Of a stretch of DNA of 59,088 nucleotides, positions 1 through 7,670 are shown piece by piece. Source of the stretch: CANKHA01 sp035652315. Lineage in GTDB: Bacteria; Pseudomonadota; Alphaproteobacteria; Rhizobiales; Xanthobacteraceae. The notes beneath the pieces are model-generated. The model searched no databases. It was not told the DNA's origin and was given only the letters and a program-made list of their open reading frames with translations. The number at the start of each line of letters is the position of its first letter. Position 1 is the first letter of the stretch. A program made the translations under genes and the position numbers. The DNA lies in the NCBI GenBank assembly GCA_035652315.1, contig DASREA010000051.1:1-59088 (forward strand). The letters run 5' to 3'.

Positions 1-684
1 GTCGCGCCGGTCGATGCCGTGCTTGGCGGCGGGCTGGCCTACGGCGCCCTGCATGAAGTGGCGCCGGCCGCGCCGCTGCATCTCGGCGCGGCCTGCGGTT
101 TTGCTCTGGCGCTTTCGACGCGCGCCGGCGCGCGCCAGGACAGGGGCAAAGATACATTATGGATTCAATCGGACTTCGCCGGGCTTGAAGCAGGCGGCCT
201 TTACGGTCCCGGCCTTGCCTTGCTCGGGCTGCCGCTGGAAAAATTTCTGCTGTTGCGCGTGGCGCGTCCGGCCGATGCGCTCTGGGCCATGGAGGAGGCG
301 CTGAAATCCTCGGCGCTCGGCTGCGTCATCGCCGAACTGACGGAGGAGGGCGCCGCCGCCGATCTCACCGCCACGCGGCGGCTGGCGCTGGCCGCGCGCG
401 AAGGCGGCGCTCTCGGGCTCTTGCTGCGCCATCGCGCGTCGCCGGAGCCGAGCGCGGCGTCGACGCGCTGGGAAATTGCCTCGGCCCCGAGCCAGCCCGA
501 TGCCTTCGGCGGGCTCGGACCCGTTACCTTCGATCTCTCCCTTGTGAAAAACAAACGCGGCCCCGGCGGCCGCTGGACCGTCGCATGGAATCATCATGAA
601 AGAACTTTCGCGGCGCTATCTCTCGCTGTGGCTGAGGCGGCTTCCGACCGACCGGATCGCGCGCCGCTCAGCCGCGCCGGCTGA
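1..684 (+). CDS. imuA: ImuA, SOS mutasome accessory protein (5' end missing)
   Basis: The reading frame is open from the first base, so the true start lies upstream; 227 residues are visible. ImuA proteins are RecA-like factors that work with ImuB and DnaE2 in damage-induced mutagenesis. The identification rests mainly on the strict order imuA-imuB-dnaE2. Within the protein, the stretch GGLAYGALHEVAP near the start and the RecA-like run reading LYGPGLALLGLPLEKFLLLRV and then ALWAMEEALKSS are typical of the family. The gene overlaps imuB by 89 bp, which suggests translational coupling. The LexA-controlled promoter expected for this cassette would be outside the window. Confidence 0.85.
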   Translation, partial: VAPVDAVLGGGLAYGALHEVAPAAPLHLGAACGFALALSTRAGARQDRGKDTLWIQSDFAGLEAGGLYGPGLALLGLPLEKFLLLRVARPADALWAMEEALKSSALGCVIAELTEEGAAADLTATRRLALAAREGGALGLLLRHRASPEPSAASTRWEIASAPSQPDAFGGLGPVTFDLSLVKNKRGPGGRWTVAWNHHERTFAALSLAVAEAASDRPDRAPLSRAG

Positions 685-2404
685 CGCGCCTTTCGTCCTG
701 GTTGCGCCGGAAAAATCGGCACTGCGGATTGCCGCCCTGAACGATGCCGCCGCGCGGCTCGGGTTGAGCGTCGGCATGGCGCTCGCCGACGCACGCGCGA
801 TGTATCCGGGATTGGCAGCGGAGAATGCCGATCCCGAAGCGGACCGCGCGCTGCTCGAAGCGGTGGCCGACTGGAGCGAGCGCTATACGCCGCTCATCGG
901 CCTCGATGCGCCCGATGGCTTGCTGCTTGACATCAGCGGCTGCGCGCATCTCTTCGGCGGCGAGGCGGTACTCGTCCGCGATCTGATTGATCGCTTGGCC
1001 TGGCAGGGATTGCAGGCGCGCGCGGCGGTGGCCGATACGGTGGGCTGCGCCTGGGCCGTGGCGCGCTATGGCAATTTTTCCGCCAACCTCTCCCCGGTCA
1101 TTCCGGATGCGCGCATAAGCGCGCAATCCGGAATCCAGATGCAGGCGCGAAATCCGTGTCCGGATTCCGGGTTCGGACGTCAAAGACGCGCGCCCCGGAA
1201 TGACGAGGGAGAGCATTCTTACATCGTTCCACGCGGCGAAACTGAAACGATGATAAGGCCGCTGCCGCTAGCGGCGCTGCGGCTCGACGCCGAGATTGTC
1301 GCCGGTCTGGCGCAAGCGGGATTGAAGCGCATCGGCGACGTGCTCGATCGTCCGCGTGCGCCGCTCGCCGCGCGGTATGGCGAGATTCTCATCCGCCGTC
1401 TCGACCAGGCGCTCGGCCGCGAGGACGAGCCGATCACGCCGCAGCTGCCGCTGCCGGAGGCCATGGCCGAGCGGCGCTTTCCCGATCCTATCGGGCGCGA
1501 AGAAGACGTGCTCGGCTCCATCGAGCAATTGGCGCGCGAACTCGACCGCGTGCTGGAGCGGCGAGGCGAAGGCGCGCGGCTCCTGCAGGCGGCGCTGTTC
1601 CGCGCCGACGGCAAGGTGCATCGGCTCGAGCTCGGCACCGCGGCGCCGCTGCGCGATCCGGCGCGGGTGCGGCGGCTGTTCGCCGATCGCCTGGCCGTGC
1701 TCGGCGACGCCTGCGATCCCGGCTTCGGCTTCGACATGCTACGGCTTTCGGCGCTGGTGACGGAGCGCTGCGATCCGGCACAGGTCGGCATGAAGGATGC
1801 GGACGGCGGCGCGCAGGCCGCGGCGCTCGCTCATCTCATCGACCGGCTGGGCGCCCGCTTCGGACTGCGCCGGGTCAGCCGCCTCGTTCCGCAGGACACG
1901 CATATTCCGGAATTCGCCGTGGCGGCGGTGCCGGCGCATGCGGTCTGCGGAAAAACTTCGCCCTCCCCCTCGTGGGGAGGGTCGGCTGCGAAGCAGCCGG
2001 GGTGGGGTTCTTCGGTTGCGCTTGCTCCCCACCCCCGCCCCCTCCCCACAAGGGGGAGGGGAGCGCAAACGCCTCAACAAGAGGATCGGGAATTCGATTC
2101 TCTCACTCCCTCCCGCCCGATCCGTCTGTTTGCGCGGCCGGAACCGATCGAGGCCATGGCCGAAGTGCCGGACGGGCCGCCGGTGCGTTTCCGCTGGCGC
2201 CGCGTGCTGCATGAAGTGGCGGTGGCCGAAGGCCCCGAGCGCATCGCCATGGAATGGTGGCGCGACGATGAAGGCCGCGCGCTCACCCGCGATTATTTCC
2301 GCGTCGAAAGCAAGGGGGGCGCGCGGGTCTGGCTCTATCGCGAAGGATTGTACGGCCGCGAGGTCGATAATCCCCGCTGGTTTCTGCACGGATTGTTTGC
2401 GTGA
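596..2404 (+). CDS. imuB: ImuB, catalytically inactive Y-family polymerase-like protein, carrying two in-frame repeat inserts
   Basis: This 602-residue protein is a Y-family (DinB/UmuC-like) homologue acting as the clamp-binding adaptor of the ImuA-ImuB-DnaE2 mutasome. The N-terminus begins YLSLWLRRLPTDR, where active Y-family polymerases have an acidic DxD metal site, so it should be inactive, as in known ImuB proteins. QLPLP at about residues 282-286 resembles a beta-clamp-binding motif. Two stretches do not look like protein core: about residues 168-203 and 456-493. They coincide exactly with GC-rich palindromic DNA elements (1097-1204 and 1961-2075) and add roughly 75 residues while keeping the frame open. 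The start lies inside imuA; dnaE2 follows after 66 bp. Confidence 0.9.
   Translation: MKELSRRYLSLWLRRLPTDRIARRSAAPADAPFVLVAPEKSALRIAALNDAAARLGLSVGMALADARAMYPGLAAENADPEADRALLEAVADWSERYTPLIGLDAPDGLLLDISGCAHLFGGEAVLVRDLIDRLAWQGLQARAAVADTVGCAWAVARYGNFSANLSPVIPDARISAQSGIQMQARNPCPDSGFGRQRRAPRNDEGEHSYIVPRGETETMIRPLPLAALRLDAEIVAGLAQAGLKRIGDVLDRPRAPLAARYGEILIRRLDQALGREDEPITPQLPLPEAMAERRFPDPIGREEDVLGSIEQLARELDRVLERRGEGARLLQAALFRADGKVHRLELGTAAPLRDPARVRRLFADRLAVLGDACDPGFGFDMLRLSALVTERCDPAQVGMKDADGGAQAAALAHLIDRLGARFGLRRVSRLVPQDTHIPEFAVAAVPAHAVCGKTSPSPSWGGSAAKQPGWGSSVALAPHPRPLPTRGRGAQTPQQEDREFDSLTPSRPIRLFARPEPIEAMAEVPDGPPVRFRWRRVLHEVAVAEGPERIAMEWWRDDEGRALTRDYFRVESKGGARVWLYREGLYGREVDNPRWFLHGLFA
1097..1204. 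repeat. Palindromic repeat element inside imuB
   Basis: The element is bounded by a 10-bp inverted repeat, GTCATTCCGG at 1097-1106 and CCGGAATGAC at 1195-1204. Internally it holds further nested GGATTCCGG/CCGGAATCC-type arms. Such CGTCATTCCGG-bounded repeats are usually intergenic in this group of bacteria. Here it sits within imuB at a length that keeps the frame open and encodes a low-complexity Arg/Pro/Gln/Asn-rich segment. Confidence 0.8.
1961..2075. repeat. CCCTCCCCC-type palindromic repeat inside imuB
   Basis: Arms of the form CCCTCCCCCTCGTGGGGAGG (1961-1980) and CCCCTCCCCACAAGGGGGAGG (within 2038-2060) flank a middle part with the small palindrome GGCTGCGAAGCAGCC. The same family occurs at 7524-7637 and, in minimal form, at 4923-4946. 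In imuB it is translated in frame as a Pro/Gly/Ser/Arg-rich segment near the C-terminal third. Confidence 0.75.
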
Positions 2405-2417
2405 TGAAACTTTTTCA

Positions 2418-2443
2418 CCTCTCCCCGCACGCGAGGGAGAGGG
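2418..2443. repeat. Short CTCTCCCC/GGGAGAGG palindrome between imuB and dnaE2
   Basis: CTCTCCCCGCACGCGAGGGAGAG forms an imperfect hairpin in the 66-bp gap between imuB and dnaE2. It resembles the arms of the CCCTCCCC repeat family. It lacks a following T-run, so it is more likely a repeat remnant than a terminator, and the two genes are probably co-transcribed. Confidence 0.5.
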
Positions 2444-2470
2444 AGATCATCGCATCGTAGTGAGCGTATC

Positions 2471-5400
2471 ATGTCCGCCTATGCCGAGTTGGCCGTCACC
2501 ACGAATTTCTCTTTCCTGCGCGGCGCGTCCAGTCCCGAAGATCTCGTCCTGACGGCGAAAACTCTCGGGTTGACCGGGCTGGGGATCGCCGACCGCAACA
2601 GCGTCGCCGGCGTCGTGCGTGCGCATGTCGCGGCGAAGGAGATCAATGAAGAATTTCCGGAATTGCCGCCGTTGAAGATCGCCGTCGGCGCGCGGCTCGT
2701 CTTTGCCGACGGCACGCCCGACATCCTCGCCTATCCGCGCGACCGCGCCGCCTGGGGACGGCTGACGCGGCTCCTTTCGCTCGGCAAGCGCCGCGCCGAA
2801 AAAGGCGGTTGCCTCCTGAGGCTTCCGGATCTTCTGGAGTTTGTCGAAGGTCTCAATCTCATCGTCATGCCCCCGGCGCGCATCCATGCCGAGGAGCTTC
2901 ATACGCTTCTGCTGCGGCTGAAGCAGGCGGCGTCAAAGAACGCCGTCCGGCTTGCCGCCGGCATGCTCTATCGCGGCGACGACACGCGCCGCCTCAAACG
3001 CCTGATCGGCATCGCCGAGAAAACTTTCGTTCCGCTGATCGCGGTCAACGACGTGCTTTATCACGCGCCCGAATGCCGGCCCTTGCAGGACGTCGTGACC
3101 TGCATCCGCGAGCACCTGACGCTGGAGACGGCGGGGCGGACGCTCGAAGCCAATGCCGAGCGTCACCTCAAGCCGCCGCAGGAAATGGCGCGGTTGTTTC
3201 ATCTCGTTCCGCGCGCCGTGGCGGAGACGGCGCGTTTCCTCGCAAGCTGCAATTTCTCGCTCGAAGAGCTGCGCGGCACCGAATATGCCGACGAAACCCG
3301 GCAAGGCTATGCCACGCCGCAGGAGGCGCTCGTGGCTTTCGCCGAGGAGGGATTGAAGAAGCGCTTTCCGCAAGGCGCGCCGCCGAAAGTCCGGCACGCG
3401 CTCAATGAGGAATTGCGGCTGATCGGCAAGCTGAATTACGCGCCTTTCTTCCTGACGGTGGATGAGATCGTCAAATTCGCCCGCGGCCTGGAAAAGCCGA
3501 TTCTTTGCCAGGGACGCGGCTCGGCGGCCAACTCAATCATCTGCTATTGCCTCGGCATCACCGACGTGTCGCCGCTGAAAGTCGATCTCCTGTTCGAGCG
3601 CTTCGTCTCCGAGGAGCGCAAGGAGCCGCCGGACATCGACGTCGATTTCGAGCATGAGCGGCGCGAGGAGGTCATCCAGCACATCTACGAGAAATACGGC
3701 CGCGAGCGCGCCGGGCTTGCCGCCACGGTGATCTGCTATCGCGGGCGCAGCGCCATCCGCGAAGTGGGCAAGGTTTTCGGCTTGTCGGAAGACACCATCT
3801 CCGCGCTTGCCGGCACGCTCTGGGGCTGGTCGCACAGCGGCGTGTCGGAGAAGGAAGCGCGCCGCGCCGGCCTCGATCCGTCCGATCCGCGGCTGCGGCA
3901 GGTGATGGCGCTTGCCGAAGAGCTGATCGGCGCGCCGCGCCATCTCTCCCAGCATGTCGGCGGTTTTCTCATCACCCGCAGCCGCCTCGACGAGGTGGTG
4001 CCGATCGAGAATGCGGCGATGGAAAACCGCACCGTCATCGAATGGGAAAAGGACGATCTTGACGCGCTGGGCCTGCTCAAGGTCGATGTGCTGGCGCTCG
4101 GCATGCTGTCATGCCTGCGGCGCTCGTTCGATTTCCTGAAAAGCCATTACGGCGAGACGCGCGACCTCTCGATCCAGGACGAGGATGAAGCGACTTACCG
4201 CATGATCCAGCGCGCCGACACCATCGGCGTGTTCCAGATCGAGAGCCGCGCGCAGATGTCGATGCTGCCGCGGCTGAAGCCGAAGGAATTCTACGATCTC
4301 GTCATCGAGGTGGCGATCGTGCGGCCGGGGCCGATCCAGGGCAATATGGTGCATCCCTATCTGCGGCGGCGGGAAGGGACGGACAAGGTCAGCTTCCCCT
4401 CCAAGGAGCTGGAAGAGATTCTACGCAAGACCTTGGGCGTGCCGCTGTTCCAGGAACAGGCCATGCGCATCGCCATCGTCGGCGCCGGTTTCGAGCCGGG
4501 CGAAGCCGACAAGCTGCGCCGCGCCATGGCGACCTTCAAGCGCGTCGGCACCATCGACCGCTTCCGGGAGAAATTCATCAACGGCATGATCCGGCGCAAC
4601 TACGACAGCAAATTCGCCGAGGATTGCTGGAGCCAGATCGAAGGTTTCGGCAGTTATGGCTTTCCCGAGAGCCACGCCGCGAGTTTCGCCAATCTGGTCT
4701 ATGCCTCGGCCTGGATCAAATGCCACTATCCCGATGTATTTGCGGCGGCGCTGCTCAACAGCCAGCCCATGGGTTTTTACGCGCCGGCGCAACTCGTGCG
4801 CGACGCGCAGGAGCACGGCGTCGAAGTGCGGCCGGTGGACGTCAATCTCTCGGATTGGGATTGCACGCTGGAGGCGCTTGATGCGGGGACGGAGATTGCG
4901 TTGGAAGAGGCTCTCTCCCCCTCCCTCCCCCGCAAGCGGGGGAGGGAATTACGCAAAACCACCCATGCCCTTCGCCTCGGCCTGCGCCAGATTTCCGGCT
5001 TCTCCGAGGAATGGGCGAAGACGATCGAGGCGGTGCGCGGCGCGGGCTTCGATTCCATTCGCGATCTCTGGCTGCGCAGCCGCCTGCCCACGAAGGCGCT
5101 GGAGCTTCTTGCCCATGCCGACGCCTTCGGCTCGCTGGGCTTGAGCCGCCGCGATGCGCTCTGGGCCATCAAGGCGCTGCGCCGGACGGGCGACAAGGAC
5201 GACCTGCCGCTGTTCGCGCGCGTCACGATGGAGAAAATGGAGCCCGATGCCGATCTTCCGCCGATGCTGCCTGGACAGCAGGTGGTGGAGGACTATCGTC
5301 ATCTATCTTTATCGCTGAAGGCGCATCCGGTGTCGTTCCTGCGCGGCGCTCTCGATCGGCGCGGCATCCTGCGGCACGAAGCCTTGCCGGCGATGCCTTC

Positions 5401-5737
5401 CGGCCGGCGCGTCACCGTGGCCGGGCTCGTGCTGGTGCGGCAGCGTCCCGGCACCGGCAACGCCATCTTCATGACGCTGGAGGACGAGACCGGCGTTGCC
5501 AATGCCATCCTCTGGCCGCGCGTCTTCGAGCAATACCGGCCCGTGGTCATGGGCGCGCGCATGGTGGCGGTGAGCGGCGTGCTGCAAAACGAGAAAGGCG
5601 TGATCCACATCGTCGCCGACCGCTTCGAGGATCTGTCGCCGCTGTTGCGCACGCTCTCCGACGACGCGCCGAAGCTGCCGCCGCTACGGCATCCTTACGT
5701 CGAGGAGGTGATGCCGAAGGGACGGAATTTCCATTAG
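2471..5737 (+). CDS. dnaE2: DnaE2, error-prone DNA polymerase III alpha subunit
   Basis: This 1088-residue C-family polymerase performs error-prone translesion synthesis in the SOS response together with ImuA and ImuB. An N-terminal PHP domain (about 1-200) begins YAELAVTTNFSFLRGASSP. The polymerase core carries the catalytic acidic motif PDIDVDF at about 387-393, and an OB-fold (VTVAGLVLVRQRPGTGNA) is near residue 985. Length fits DnaE2 (about 1050-1100) rather than replicative DnaE. About residues 815-830 hold a Pro/Arg-rich insertion encoded by a perfect hairpin repeat at 4923-4946, just before the conserved block ALRLGLRQISGFSEEWA. It is the third gene of the cassette and is followed by another repeat. 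Confidence 0.95.
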   Translation: MSAYAELAVTTNFSFLRGASSPEDLVLTAKTLGLTGLGIADRNSVAGVVRAHVAAKEINEEFPELPPLKIAVGARLVFADGTPDILAYPRDRAAWGRLTRLLSLGKRRAEKGGCLLRLPDLLEFVEGLNLIVMPPARIHAEELHTLLLRLKQAASKNAVRLAAGMLYRGDDTRRLKRLIGIAEKTFVPLIAVNDVLYHAPECRPLQDVVTCIREHLTLETAGRTLEANAERHLKPPQEMARLFHLVPRAVAETARFLASCNFSLEELRGTEYADETRQGYATPQEALVAFAEEGLKKRFPQGAPPKVRHALNEELRLIGKLNYAPFFLTVDEIVKFARGLEKPILCQGRGSAANSIICYCLGITDVSPLKVDLLFERFVSEERKEPPDIDVDFEHERREEVIQHIYEKYGRERAGLAATVICYRGRSAIREVGKVFGLSEDTISALAGTLWGWSHSGVSEKEARRAGLDPSDPRLRQVMALAEELIGAPRHLSQHVGGFLITRSRLDEVVPIENAAMENRTVIEWEKDDLDALGLLKVDVLALGMLSCLRRSFDFLKSHYGETRDLSIQDEDEATYRMIQRADTIGVFQIESRAQMSMLPRLKPKEFYDLVIEVAIVRPGPIQGNMVHPYLRRREGTDKVSFPSKELEEILRKTLGVPLFQEQAMRIAIVGAGFEPGEADKLRRAMATFKRVGTIDRFREKFINGMIRRNYDSKFAEDCWSQIEGFGSYGFPESHAASFANLVYASAWIKCHYPDVFAAALLNSQPMGFYAPAQLVRDAQEHGVEVRPVDVNLSDWDCTLEALDAGTEIALEEALSPSLPRKRGRELRKTTHALRLGLRQISGFSEEWAKTIEAVRGAGFDSIRDLWLRSRLPTKALELLAHADAFGSLGLSRRDALWAIKALRRTGDKDDLPLFARVTMEKMEPDADLPPMLPGQQVVEDYRHLSLSLKAHPVSFLRGALDRRGILRHEALPAMPSGRRVTVAGLVLVRQRPGTGNAIFMTLEDETGVANAILWPRVFEQYRPVVMGARMVAVSGVLQNEKGVIHIVADRFEDLSPLLRTLSDDAPKLPPLRHPYVEEVMPKGRNFH
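4923..4946. repeat. Perfect 11-bp-arm hairpin inside dnaE2
   Basis: CCCTCCCCCGC, AA, GCGGGGGAGGG is a perfect inverted repeat inside the dnaE2 reading frame. It looks like a minimal copy of the CCCTCCCCC family seen at 1961-2075 and 7524-7637. It encodes SLPRKRGR in a stretch that is probably a surface loop between conserved blocks. Confidence 0.85.
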
Positions 5738-5751
5738 CCTCGTATCATCAT

Positions 5752-5843
5752 CGTCATCGCCGGGCTTGACCCGGCGATCCCGCTTAGGGACGCACCGCAT
5801 TGCCTTCCTAAGCGAGATGCCTGGGACAAGCCCGGGCATGACG
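5752..5843. repeat. Intergenic palindromic repeat with 17-bp terminal inverted repeats
   Basis: CGTCATCGCCGGGCTTG (5752-5768) pairs with CAAGCCCGGGCATGACG (5827-5843) with two mismatches. It fills the 117-bp gap between the convergent dnaE2 and UbiD genes. The inner part has its own inverted arms, CGCTTAGG and CCTAAGCG. It may act as a bidirectional barrier to transcription, but it has no T-tract typical of an intrinsic terminator. Confidence 0.8.
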
Positions 5844-5854
5844 AGGGTAAGCGA

Positions 5855-7477
5855 TCAATCCTTCGCCGGCTTGCGCTCTTTCTTGGCGCGTTCGCCGGTG
5901 AGGAAGTATTTGCCCTCGACCGCCCATTGCGCTTCCTCGCGGTCGCGCTCCGACCAGTCGCCGAGCTCATAGCCATGCCAGGGCTTGCGCGGGGTGAGCG
6001 GCGGATATTGCAACTGCTCCCAGATTTCCTTGGCGCGCTCCATGTATTCCTTGCGCGGCAGCGACACCGGCGGATAGGCGAAGGGCTGCATGGCATTGAT
6101 GAGCAGCGCCGAGCCGAACACCTGCTGCACGTGGCTGCTGTCGATGCCGCCGACGTTGGATGGCGCGCCGGAGGGATCGAGGCCGACGGCACGGTTGTTC
6201 AGGATCGCGGTGTCGCGGTGCGGCTGCATACGGTAGCTCAGCGCCCAGATCAACGATTCCGGATCGTGCGGATCGATGTCCTCGTCCACCGCGATCACGA
6301 TCTTGCCGACCATGGTGTTGCGGCCGGCCACCGCGTAGAGCGCCTGCCAGACCATGGAGAGGTTGCACTTCTTCATCTGGATGACGATGAAGCTGTCGAG
6401 CGCGATCTCGTGGCAGGCGACGTCGACGACGTCGGCGATGCCGCACTGGTTCTTCAGATAGAAGAGGTAGGCGTTGTCCTGGCCGATCTTCTTCAGCTTG
6501 CTGCTCTCGGAGGGCGGCATCTGGCTGATGATGGCGGTGAAGATCGGGTTCTTGCGGTGGGTGATTGCGGTCACCTCGAACACCGCGTTGTAGACGCGGC
6601 CGCCCATGTAGCCGGTGTATTCGCCGAAGGGGGCTTCCGGCTCGACATATTCGGTGGAGATGTGGCCCTCGAGCACGAGCTCGGCGTGCGCCGGCACCGT
6701 GAGGTCGACGGTCTTGCACTTCACCACTTCCAGCGGCTCGCCGATCAGGCTGCCCGCCACCGCGTATTCCTCGACGCCATAAGGAATGCGCGAGCCGGAG
6801 AGATGCGTCAGCACCGGCGGGCCGCCGATGACCAGCGCCGCTTCCAGCGGCTTGCCCTGCTTGCGGCACATGTCCCAGTGCTTCCAGCCGTGATTGCGCG
6901 GCGAGATGAACATGCCCATGCGGTCGGCGGCCTTCACCTGACCGCGGTAATTGCCGACGTTAATCCAGCCCGACTCCGGATCGCGCGTCACCCAGTTTGA
7001 CGCGGTGGTATAGGGGCCGATGTCGAACCCCGGCGTGGAGATCGGGATGGGGAATTCCTCGATGCCGCCGTGCTCGAGCAGGGTCTTGCCCATGTGCACT
7101 TCTTCCTGAACCGAGCCGTGCTCGACCAGCTTCGGCGGCGTCGGCTTGGCCTGCGCCTTCTGCCAGCGGTCGCGGATTTCGGAGACCTTGCAGCCCATGC
7201 CCACCGAATAGATTTCCGTCGAGCCGGCGTAGATGCCCACGGCAACGCCGCCCTTGAGATTCTCGCCGCGCGCGTTGGTGACATTCTCGAACAGGAAACC
7301 GGTGCGCTGCTCTTCCTTCAGACCGCGGAACTGCCAGCGCACCAGCGGCATCAGCTCGGTGTCCTTGTTGATCGGAATGGTGACGCGCCGCAGCAGCCCC
7401 ATGCGGTCGAGATTCTGCAGGTGCGTGCGCAGGTCCTGCAGGTTGGTTTTTGTCTGCGTGCGGTCGTCCATCTCCAT
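5855..7477 (-). CDS. UbiD-family decarboxylase (copy 1)
   Basis: This 540-residue protein belongs to the UbiD/Fdc family of prenylated-FMN-dependent reversible decarboxylases acting on aromatic or unsaturated carboxylic acids. The family's catalytic residues are present: NVGNYRGQV (N173 and R178) and EAPFGEYTGY (E281 and E286). It is closely related to the next upstream gene and is last in the apparent operon. No UbiX-type prenyl-FMN synthase is encoded in the window, so the cofactor must be supplied elsewhere. The start at 7477 is followed by a second ATG at 7471 that has better spacing to an AAGGA motif, so two residues may be over-called. The substrate is unknown. Confidence 0.92.
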   Translation of the reverse strand: MEMDDRTQTKTNLQDLRTHLQNLDRMGLLRRVTIPINKDTELMPLVRWQFRGLKEEQRTGFLFENVTNARGENLKGGVAVGIYAGSTEIYSVGMGCKVSEIRDRWQKAQAKPTPPKLVEHGSVQEEVHMGKTLLEHGGIEEFPIPISTPGFDIGPYTTASNWVTRDPESGWINVGNYRGQVKAADRMGMFISPRNHGWKHWDMCRKQGKPLEAALVIGGPPVLTHLSGSRIPYGVEEYAVAGSLIGEPLEVVKCKTVDLTVPAHAELVLEGHISTEYVEPEAPFGEYTGYMGGRVYNAVFEVTAITHRKNPIFTAIISQMPPSESSKLKKIGQDNAYLFYLKNQCGIADVVDVACHEIALDSFIVIQMKKCNLSMVWQALYAVAGRNTMVGKIVIAVDEDIDPHDPESLIWALSYRMQPHRDTAILNNRAVGLDPSGAPSNVGGIDSSHVQQVFGSALLINAMQPFAYPPVSLPRKEYMERAKEIWEQLQYPPLTPRKPWHGYELGDWSERDREEAQWAVEGKYFLTGERAKKERKPAKD

Positions 7478-7523
7478 GATCCTTATCTTCGTCCATTCTT
7501 ATGCGACGCCTGCTGCTCTTCAC

Positions 7524-7637
7524 CACTCCCCGGAGGGGAGAGGTCGGATCGCGAAGCGATCCGGGTGAGGGGGTTCCTGCCGCAAGCGAGGGTACGAGCC
7601 CCCTCACCCCCACCCTCTCCCCCAAGGGGAGAGGGAG
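7524..7637. repeat. CCCTCCCC-type palindromic repeat between the two UbiD genes
   Basis: Arms such as CTCCCCGGAGGGGAGAGG and CCCTCTCCCCCAAGGGGAGAGG, with CGGATCGCGAAGCGATCCG and GTGAGGGGG/CCCCCTCAC between them, fill most of the 193-bp gap between the UbiD genes. The folded transcript could stabilise or attenuate the operon mRNA ahead of the last gene. This family recurs inside imuB. Confidence 0.8.
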
Positions 7638-7670
7638 TCCCACCGAGTTCGTGGCGATTGATCAACTATC

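Noticed and set aside
2418..2443. Intrinsic terminator between imuB and dnaE2
   Set aside because: The stem is imperfect and not followed by T residues; it looks like a repeat remnant, and the cassette is expected to be co-transcribed.
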